From the NCBI GenBank assembly GCA_903928755.1, contig CAIYSH010000042.1, positions 1 through 6,478 of the forward strand: 6,478 nt of DNA, given 5' to 3'. The position numbers and the translations under genes are program-made. Positions 1 to 4,650 of the stretch are shown in pieces; position 1 is the first letter of the stretch; each line of letters opens with the position of its first letter. Origin of the DNA: an uncultured Alphaproteobacteria bacterium (GTDB lineage Bacteria > Pseudomonadota > Alphaproteobacteria > Caulobacterales > Caulobacteraceae). The notes under the pieces are model-generated. The model did not search any database and had not been told where the DNA came from. It saw nothing but the letters and a program-made list of their open reading frames with translations.

Positions 1-812
1 TCCACATTGACGAACATCACCCGGCCTTCCAGCACCTTGCGGCCGGCGCGATAGAGGTCGGTCTTGGCCGGGCCTTCATCCATGGCGAACAGGAACCTGC
101 CCCGGGCGGCCTTCAGCTTGGGCCAGGCGCCCGCCGCCACGGCCTCGCGAAGGGTGGGATAGCGCCCCTGGACGCCGTCGGGGGTGATCAGTTCGGCTCG
201 GCGGAAGACCGACAGGATCTCGGCGTCGATACTGTCCATGGCCTTGGCGTCGAAGGGCAGAAGGGGCGTGGCACCGGGCACGGGGATCTGGTCGTCCTTG
301 AGGTTCATGATCACCAGGATCGGCAGGTGATCAGGGTGACGCCGCGACCAGTCGCGCATCTCCGTCAGGCACTGGACAAAGGTCTGGCAGACGCTGCGAT
401 AGTCGAGATCAGGCACATGCATGACCTTCAGGCCCGGCGCGGCCATGAGGCGGTTGTCATAGGGTGCCTTTTCCTTGGCCAGCTTCAGGCCCAGGGGGTC
501 TGAATAGCGGCCACCCTTGGGGTCGTGAACATAGTCCAGCTCGATCTGCCGGGCACCAGCGTCCAGCTGGTCCTTCAGGGGTGGCTTGGCATAGTCGAGG
601 CTGGCGGCGGTCTTCGGATTGATGGCCTTCAGGGTCGCCATTTCGGCCGGCGCAATGGCGGCCTTGTAGCTGTTGTGGGTGCCGATGACCTGGATGGCCG
701 TCATGGGCAGGGCGTCCACCGCCGCCCGGGTGCAGCCGGGGGCCCCGCTGGGCTTTTCCAGATCACAAGCGGGCGAAACGGTCAGGGCGGCGGCGAGGAT
801 CAGGGACAGCAT
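1..812 (-). CDS. Ca2+-dependent phosphoinositide phospholipase C-like exported protein (3' end missing)
   Basis: The visible 270 residues resemble the Ca2+-dependent PI-PLC group (PI-PLC-C1, TIM-barrel phosphodiesterases), which cleave the phosphodiester of inositol phospholipids. After a short hydrophobic leader comes GTHNSYK (residues 44-50) with His46 as the expected first catalytic histidine. IELDYVHD (90-97) supplies acidic residues expected to bind metal (Glu91, Asp93). MHVPDLD (131-137) has His132 as the likely second histidine, and FAMDEG lies at 242-247. The ATG at 812-810 is the only reasonable start, because an in-frame TAA lies a few codons upstream with no ATG or GTG between. The ribosome site is weak (AGG, 8 nt upstream). 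The leader, MLSLILAAALTVSPAC, lacks the usual basic N-region; Cys16 does not sit in a good lipobox, so export is likely but the lipoprotein option is weak. The gene runs off the left edge and the C-terminal part is unseen. It lies 69 bp downstream of the membrane-protein gene on the same strand. The family call is strong; the true substrate is unknown. Confidence 0.85.
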   Translation of the reverse strand, partial: MLSLILAAALTVSPACDLEKPSGAPGCTRAAVDALPMTAIQVIGTHNSYKAAIAPAEMATLKAINPKTAASLDYAKPPLKDQLDAGARQIELDYVHDPKGGRYSDPLGLKLAKEKAPYDNRLMAAPGLKVMHVPDLDYRSVCQTFVQCLTEMRDWSRRHPDHLPILVIMNLKDDQIPVPGATPLLPFDAKAMDSIDAEILSVFRRAELITPDGVQGRYPTLREAVAAGAWPKLKAARGRFLFAMDEGPAKTDLYRAGRKVLEGRVMFVNV

Positions 813-881
813 GGGCAGGGCCTGGTTGAGGTCGGTCCCCCCACGTTACACGGATTTTGTGTCAGGTCGGAGAGGAGAAAA

Positions 882-1307
882 TCAGTCCGCCGCCTTCAGG
901 GCTCCGCTCCGCATCAGACCGACAAGGTAGATGCCGACCAGGCCGATATTGGGAATGACGTTCAGCCCGTAACCGGTCGCGCAGGACAGGGCGGAGTCGA
1001 TGACAAACCAGGTGATCATGCCCGCTGAGATGGCGTTCCAGAGCGGCCGCCCGGCGGCACCCTGACGGATGGCCTCCTGAACCACAAAATGCAGCATGAC
1101 CGCCCAGCCGATCGAGACGCCGCCCATGACGCCGAGGCTGAACCTCAGGGGTGGGTCGAACAGGGGCTCGGTGGGGCCATGGGTCAGGGCCAGCACCAGC
1201 CGGACAGGCGCGTCCGTCGCGGGCAGGGCGCCCAGAGCGAGAACCACCCCGAACAGGCCAATGGACAGACACCAGATGAAAAACCACGCACGCCAGAACC
1301 CGGACAT
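882..1307 (-). CDS. Small four-helix membrane protein, function unknown
   Basis: This 141-aa protein has four hydrophobic stretches: about residues 6-27, 56-77, 90-111 and 115-133. It is very probably an inner-membrane protein. The first helix starts directly after MSGFWRAW, and the loop between helices 1 and 2 contains HGPTEPLFDPPLRF. Helices 3 and 4 are joined by the short segment SCATGYGLNVIPN. I recognise no catalytic or transport motif and give no function. The chosen ATG at 1307-1305 has a strong ribosome site (GGGAGG, 5 nt upstream) and puts the first helix near the N-terminus. A start 46 codons further upstream, at 1445, is open but would overlap the divergent regulator gene and adds a hydrophilic stretch of no recognisable character. 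It precedes the phospholipase-like gene on the same strand by 69 bp, so the two may share a transcript, but nothing in its sequence ties it to lipid metabolism. Confidence 0.75.
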   Translation of the reverse strand: MSGFWRAWFFIWCLSIGLFGVVLALGALPATDAPVRLVLALTHGPTEPLFDPPLRFSLGVMGGVSIGWAVMLHFVVQEAIRQGAAGRPLWNAISAGMITWFVIDSALSCATGYGLNVIPNIGLVGIYLVGLMRSGALKAAD

Positions 1308-1312
1308 CTCGC

Positions 1313-1318
1313 CCTCCC
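1313..1318 (-). promoter_or_regulatory. Ribosome binding site fixing the start of the membrane-protein gene
   Basis: Read on the minus strand the sequence is GGGAGG followed by GCGAG and then ATG, a 5-nt spacer. This is the reason for preferring the ATG at 1307 over the longer open frame that begins at 1445. Confidence 0.7.
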
Positions 1319-1420
1319 GCAAAATTGATATCCGATGACATGCGATGGACTGAAGGCCGTCAACTACCTCCCAGGTCATTGACCCGAGCACGGACCGGCC
1401 ACCAGATGGGGTCAAACTTC

Positions 1421-1425
1421 GGGAG
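1421..1425 (+). promoter_or_regulatory. Ribosome binding site supporting the GTG start of the regulator
   Basis: GGGAG lies 6 nt before the GTG at 1432. The next in-frame methionine is residue 59, after the helix-turn-helix recognition region, so the GTG is needed to give a complete DNA-binding domain. Confidence 0.65.
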
Positions 1426-1431
1426 TGCAGT

Positions 1432-2265
1432 GTGTCCCTGTCCAATGCGGAAATCCGTCCCGAGGCCGAGGCCGGCTTTCCACGCCACCTGCGGGACTGG
1501 CGTCAGAAACGCCGTCTGTCCCAGCTGGACCTGGCCCTGGCGTCGGGGGTGTCCCAGCGGCATGTCAGTTTTCTGGAATCAGGTCGGGCCAATCCCAGCC
1601 GCAACATGATCCTGCAGCTGAGCGAAACCCTTGAGGTTCCCCTGCGCGACCGGAATGCCTGGCTGACGGCCGCGGGTTTCGCACCGGTGTTCCGCACCCG
1701 GACCCTGGACGACCCCCAGATGGGCCAGGTCCTGGCCGCCGTGCAGATGATGCTGTCGGCCCATGAGCCCTTCCCGGCCATCGCCCTGGACCGGGCCTGG
1801 AATGTCACCCTGTCCAACCGGTCCTTCGACATGCTGGGGGCCATGCTGGGTGACGACATCTGGGAGCGGATCGGCGGCGGCCGGCGCAACCTCATGCGCC
1901 TGATGTTTCATCCGAACGGCATCAGGCCCTTTGTCACCAACTGGTCGGCGGTGGGGCCCTTCATGTGGAGCCGGGCCCAGAGGGAGGCCGAAACCCTGGG
2001 AGGTCTTGAAATGCAGGCGGTGCTGGACGATCTGGCACCCCATCAGGATTTCGACGTCCTGTGGTCGGCCGCCGACGCCGCCCTGGTGCCGGTCATGCCT
2101 TTCCAGATGCAGGTGGGCGAGCTGAAGATCTCGATGTTCGCCGTCGTCGCGACCTTCGGCACGGCCCAGGACGTCACGGCCGATGAACTGCGGATCGAGA
2201 CCCTGTTCCCGGCCGACCCCGAGACCGAAGCCCTGTTCCGCGGTGCGGCAGGATCCCAACGATAA
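1432..2265 (+). CDS. XRE-family regulator with MmyB-like ligand-binding domain
   Basis: This 277-aa transcription factor has two parts. Residues about 17-75 form an XRE-type helix-turn-helix: LRDWRQKRRLSQLDLA, then GVSQRHVSFLESGRANPS, the typical recognition-helix and following loop. Residues about 95-270 match the MmyB-like (MLTR) ligand-binding domain, seen in AIALDRAWNVTLSN (116-129), NLMRLMFHPNGIRPFVTNW (153-171) and ETLFPADPET near the end. Length is normal for the family. Members are usually one-component regulators that bind a small hydrophobic or lipid-like ligand and control a neighbouring oxidoreductase or hydrolase gene. Translation starts at a GTG with a good ribosome site. It is divergent from the membrane-protein gene and 67 bp upstream of the epoxide-hydrolase-like gene on the same strand, so the latter is its most likely target. 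The ligand and the direction of control (repressor or activator) cannot be read from the sequence. Confidence 0.92.
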   Translation: MSLSNAEIRPEAEAGFPRHLRDWRQKRRLSQLDLALASGVSQRHVSFLESGRANPSRNMILQLSETLEVPLRDRNAWLTAAGFAPVFRTRTLDDPQMGQVLAAVQMMLSAHEPFPAIALDRAWNVTLSNRSFDMLGAMLGDDIWERIGGGRRNLMRLMFHPNGIRPFVTNWSAVGPFMWSRAQREAETLGGLEMQAVLDDLAPHQDFDVLWSAADAALVPVMPFQMQVGELKISMFAVVATFGTAQDVTADELRIETLFPADPETEALFRGAAGSQR

Positions 2266-2321
2266 CCTGCGGGGTAATTGCGCAGCGGCGCTGCCTTGCC
2301 GACCATGACTGCACGATTTTC

Positions 2322-2328
2322 AGGAGAG
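2322..2328 (+). promoter_or_regulatory. Strong ribosome binding site of the epoxide-hydrolase-like gene
   Basis: AGGAGAG ends 4 nt before the ATG at 2333, one of the best Shine-Dalgarno matches in the window. It supports this ATG over the out-of-frame ATG at 2305, and suggests efficient translation of the small enzyme. Confidence 0.7.
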
Positions 2329-2332
2329 CCCC

Positions 2333-2713
2333 ATGTCCGCATCCCCCCTCGACGTCACCCGCCAGTTCATGAAGCTGATGGAGCCGCTCAACTATGACGA
2401 GGCCCTGAAGCTGATCTCAGACACGTGCGAATACATCAATCCCGCCCCCTTCGGCACGGTCATCGGGCCTGCAGGCGTCCGCGCTGTGCTTGAACCCTTC
2501 TTCGCGCCGACCACGGAGAACGAGTTCCGGGTCCTGCGGGAATCCACGGTTGGCAATATCGTGTTTCTGGAGCGCCTGGACCGCCACCTGTTCGGCGACA
2601 AGTGGGTCGAACTGCCGGTGACCGGCGTCTATGAGGTCCACGACGGCCTGATCACCTATTGGCGGGATTATTTCGACGTGGCGACCATCATGTCGCAAAT
2701 GCCCCAGCCCTGA
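2333..2713 (+). CDS. Limonene-1,2-epoxide hydrolase-family protein (SnoaL/NTF2-like fold)
   Basis: This 126-aa cytoplasmic protein has the length and pattern of the small alpha+beta NTF2/SnoaL fold. Within that fold it points to the limonene-1,2-epoxide hydrolase branch, because the known catalytic set of the Rhodococcus enzyme (Tyr53, Asn55, Arg99, Asp101, Asp132) has counterparts at matching spacing: Tyr34 and Asn36 in YIN, Arg81 and Asp83 in ERLDRH, and Asp112 in YWRDYFD. In that family the Asp-Arg-Asp triad activates water while Tyr and Asn hold it, opening an epoxide without a covalent intermediate. The protein is about 20 residues shorter than the Rhodococcus enzyme, mainly at the N-terminus. 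No signal peptide is present. It follows the MmyB-type regulator by 67 bp and precedes the amidohydrolase by 66 bp. The substrate could be an epoxide made during terpene, steroid, lipid or aromatic breakdown. A non-enzymatic or other SnoaL-like role remains possible, but the intact active site argues against it. Confidence 0.82.
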   Translation: MSASPLDVTRQFMKLMEPLNYDEALKLISDTCEYINPAPFGTVIGPAGVRAVLEPFFAPTTENEFRVLRESTVGNIVFLERLDRHLFGDKWVELPVTGVYEVHDGLITYWRDYFDVATIMSQMPQP

Positions 2714-2779
2714 CCGCTCCCCCTCGGAATCGGTGAGAACTCAGCTAAGGTCACGCTGGAACTCCTGGGGCTGACCAAA

Positions 2780-4549
2780 ATGACTCGCGCGATGAAACTG
2801 ACCACCACGGCCCTGCTGGGCACCCTGATCCTGGCCGGTGCGGCGGCGGCCGCCGCCCCGCCGCAGGCAGTGGCCATTGTCGGGGCCATGGTGTTCGACG
2901 GCACTGGGTCTGCGCCACAGAAGGCCAATGTAGTGATCCGCAATGGCCGGATCGAGGCGGTGGGCCCCAAGGTCAGGATCCCCCTCGGCGCAAAGGTGAT
3001 CAAGGCGGACGGTGAGGCCCTGCTGCCCGGCTTCTATGACCTGCATACCCACTGGACTCCGGCCGGGAGCCCGGCGACGACGCCGCAGATCGCTTCGGCC
3101 TATGTGGCAGCGGGCGTGACCACCGTGAATGACTTCCACGCACCACCCGAGGCCTTTGCGCCCCGCCGCGAATGGCTGGCGGGCCTGGTGGCTCCGCATG
3201 TCAATTTCGCCGCCCGGGTCTCGACCCCCGGTGGCCACGGAGCGGACTGGGCCGACACGTCGACGACCAAGTGGGTCAACACACCGGACTCCGCCCGGCG
3301 GGCGATCGAAAGCCTGGCCCCCTACCATCCCGATCTCATCAAGGCCTTCACCGACGGGTGGCGCTATGGCATGGCACCCGACAATACCAGCATGGACGGC
3401 TGGACCCTCAGCGCCCTGGTCGAGGCCGCGCACAAGAGCCAACTGAAGGTTCTGACCCATACGGTCAGCGTCGATCGCGGGGTCGTCGCTGGCCAGGCTG
3501 GGGTGGATGTCATAGCCCACAGCCTGCAGGACCGCCTTCTGGATCCGGCCACCATCGCCGCCATCAAGGCCGGTGGCACCAGCATGGCACCAACCCTGGC
3601 GGTTTATGAGCCGATCAAGCCGGGCCAGCCTGCCCGTGATCCGGAGGGGGGTCGCCCTGACCAGGCCTTCAGGAAGTTTGACAATGCCCTGGCCAATGCC
3701 AAGGCCCTGTTCGACGCTGGTGTGACCCTCGGGCTCGGCACCGATGCCGGCATGCCCGGGACAAGGCACGGATTTTCGACCCTGCATGAAATGGAGCTGC
3801 TGGTCAGGGCCGGCCTGACCCCCAGCCAGGCCCTGGTGGCCGGAACTTCGGCCAGCGCGAAACTGATGGCCCAGGGCGATGACCGGGGAACCATTGCGGT
3901 CGGCAAGCGTGCCGACCTTGTGCTGATCAAGGGCACCCCCTGGAGCAGGATTGCCGACGTCCACAACATTGATCGGGTTCTGATCGATGGCAGGCTGGTC
4001 TTCGGGCCGGGCGCGCCGCCCATGACCGCCAATGAAGCCCGGACCCTGCCGACCCAGGTTCTCAAGGCCGCGCTTGTAGACGACTTCGAGCGTCCGGATG
4101 GCCGGACCGCCCTCGACACCCTGCGCACCGATGAATTCGACGGCGGGAGTGATCGCTCGGTCGAAGTCGCACAGATTGTGCCCCGCCCCGATGGCGGCCA
4201 TGCCCTGTCGGTGGACGCCCGGATGTCGATCAAGGCCAATCCCGTGGCGGGGGCGAATTTCCCCCTTTCCAGGGCCGGGCTCCGTCCGATGGATGTTCGC
4301 GGTTTTTCAGGCGTCCAGGTCCAGGTGCGCGGCGAAGGCACCTATGCCCTCGGCTTTGAAGGACCCGGGGGCCACTGGTCACAGGGCTTCACGGCCGGGC
4401 CGGACTGGAAGACGGTCAAGCTGCCGTTCAGCGCCCTGACTGGCCGGACGCCGTGGACCGGGGATGACGTGACCATCCTGTCCCTGACGGCCCCCCGTAA
4501 GGCGGGCGAAAAGGTCTGGCTCGAGGTTGATAACCTGACCTTCTATTGA
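2780..4549 (+). CDS. Secreted metal-dependent amidohydrolase with C-terminal CIA30-like domain
   Basis: This 589-aa protein begins with a signal peptide (residues 1 to about 26, MTRAMKLTTTALLGTLILAG then an alanine run), so it should act in the periplasm. Residues about 30-415 form an amidohydrolase of the prolidase/imidazolonepropionase-like group (COG1228). A full two-metal site is visible: His89 and His91 in DLHTHW, Lys188 in LIKAF (expected to be carboxylated), His227 in LTHTVS, His247 in IAHSLQ and Asp322 in GTDAG. The end of this domain, GTIAVGKRADLVLIKG, is typical. Residues about 432-589 form a second domain resembling CIA30 (galactose-binding-like beta sandwich): VDDFERPDG, then VRGFSGVQVQVRGEGTYAL, WKTVKLPFSAL and a final VDNLTFY. 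Characterised relatives hydrolyse dipeptides or cyclic amides; the substrate here is unknown. A start at Met5 is possible and would keep the signal peptide; neither start has a strong ribosome site. The TonB-dependent receptor lies 101 bp downstream, which suggests that import and hydrolysis are linked. Confidence 0.92.
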   Translation: MTRAMKLTTTALLGTLILAGAAAAAAPPQAVAIVGAMVFDGTGSAPQKANVVIRNGRIEAVGPKVRIPLGAKVIKADGEALLPGFYDLHTHWTPAGSPATTPQIASAYVAAGVTTVNDFHAPPEAFAPRREWLAGLVAPHVNFAARVSTPGGHGADWADTSTTKWVNTPDSARRAIESLAPYHPDLIKAFTDGWRYGMAPDNTSMDGWTLSALVEAAHKSQLKVLTHTVSVDRGVVAGQAGVDVIAHSLQDRLLDPATIAAIKAGGTSMAPTLAVYEPIKPGQPARDPEGGRPDQAFRKFDNALANAKALFDAGVTLGLGTDAGMPGTRHGFSTLHEMELLVRAGLTPSQALVAGTSASAKLMAQGDDRGTIAVGKRADLVLIKGTPWSRIADVHNIDRVLIDGRLVFGPGAPPMTANEARTLPTQVLKAALVDDFERPDGRTALDTLRTDEFDGGSDRSVEVAQIVPRPDGGHALSVDARMSIKANPVAGANFPLSRAGLRPMDVRGFSGVQVQVRGEGTYALGFEGPGGHWSQGFTAGPDWKTVKLPFSALTGRTPWTGDDVTILSLTAPRKAGEKVWLEVDNLTFY

Positions 4550-4593
4550 TCTTTGGGCAGACGTCCTTAAAACCGTCTTCACAAATCAAAACG

Positions 4594-4610
4594 CCAGCGG
4601 CTGGAACCAG
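4594..4610. repeat. Overlapping short palindromes upstream of the receptor gene
   Basis: CCAGCGGCTGG (4594-4604) is an inverted repeat with 4-bp arms, and CTGGAACCAG (4601-4610) is a second inverted repeat sharing the CTGG arm, so CCAG, CTGG, CCAG alternate. They lie about 40-57 nt before the receptor ATG. They may be an operator or a small leader hairpin, or chance in a GC-rich gap. The plus strand has no T-run after them, so they are not an intrinsic terminator for the amidohydrolase gene. The rest of the 4550-4650 gap is less GC-rich and shows no clear promoter. Confidence 0.3.
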
Positions 4611-4641
4611 CAGGTTTGCCGACTGGGATCTGGACTGTTTC

Positions 4642-4647
4642 AGGGGA
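4642..4647 (+). promoter_or_regulatory. Ribosome binding site of the TonB-dependent receptor
   Basis: AGGGGA lies 3 nt before the ATG at 4651 and 9 nt before the in-frame ATG at 4657 (codon 3). The spacing is more usual for the ATGs at codons 3 or 4, so translation may start there; the signal peptide is essentially the same either way. Confidence 0.55.
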
Positions 4648-4650
4648 ATT

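Larger units (their letters stand above)
1308..1431. promoter_or_regulatory. Divergent intergenic region with inverted repeat TTGACCC-N23-GGGTCAA
   Basis: This 124-bp gap separates the minus-strand membrane-protein gene from the plus-strand regulator gene, so it must hold promoters for both. It contains TTGACCC at 1379-1385 and its exact reverse complement GGGTCAA at 1409-1415. The left arm is also part of a small palindrome, GGTCATTGACC (1374-1384). Each arm includes TTGACC, a good match to a sigma-70 -35 box, one on each strand, but the positions about 17 nt further on (CAGATG-like on plus, CGTGCT on minus) are poor -10 elements. Another possible -10 for the minus-strand gene is TATCAA at 1330-1325. 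The symmetry fits an operator for the adjacent HTH regulator; that role is inferred. Confidence 0.45.

Noticed and set aside
853..883. Inverted repeat GATTTT-N19-AAAATC at the end of the membrane-protein gene as a terminator.
   Set aside because: The stem is only 6 bp, almost all A/T, with a 19-nt loop and no GC-rich hairpin before a T-run, so it is unlikely to terminate transcription.
525..1028. A 167-codon plus-strand open frame crossing the phospholipase and membrane-protein genes.
   Set aside because: It spans two well-supported minus-strand genes and the gap between them. Its translation is Gly/Gln/Arg-rich without a motif.
1308..1445. A longer N-terminus for the membrane protein, starting at 1445.
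   Set aside because: It would overlap the start of the divergent regulator gene and consume the whole promoter region, while the ATG at 1307 has a strong ribosome site and places helix 1 at the N-terminus.
1579..2259. A 226-codon open frame on the minus strand opposite the regulator gene.
   Set aside because: It is the antisense shadow of the regulator, with low-complexity Gly/His/Gln/Arg composition and no ribosome site or family signature.
2282..2294. Hairpin GCAGC-GGC-GCTGC after the regulator gene as an intrinsic terminator.
   Set aside because: The stem has 5 bp and is not followed by a T-run. It may form, but does not show termination between the regulator and the epoxide-hydrolase-like gene.
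2741..4201. A 486-codon open frame on the minus strand opposite the amidohydrolase gene.
   Set aside because: It mirrors a gene with clear domains and all metal ligands. Its translation is rich in Gly, Arg, Gln and His with no recognisable motif, as expected for the antisense frame of GC-rich coding DNA.
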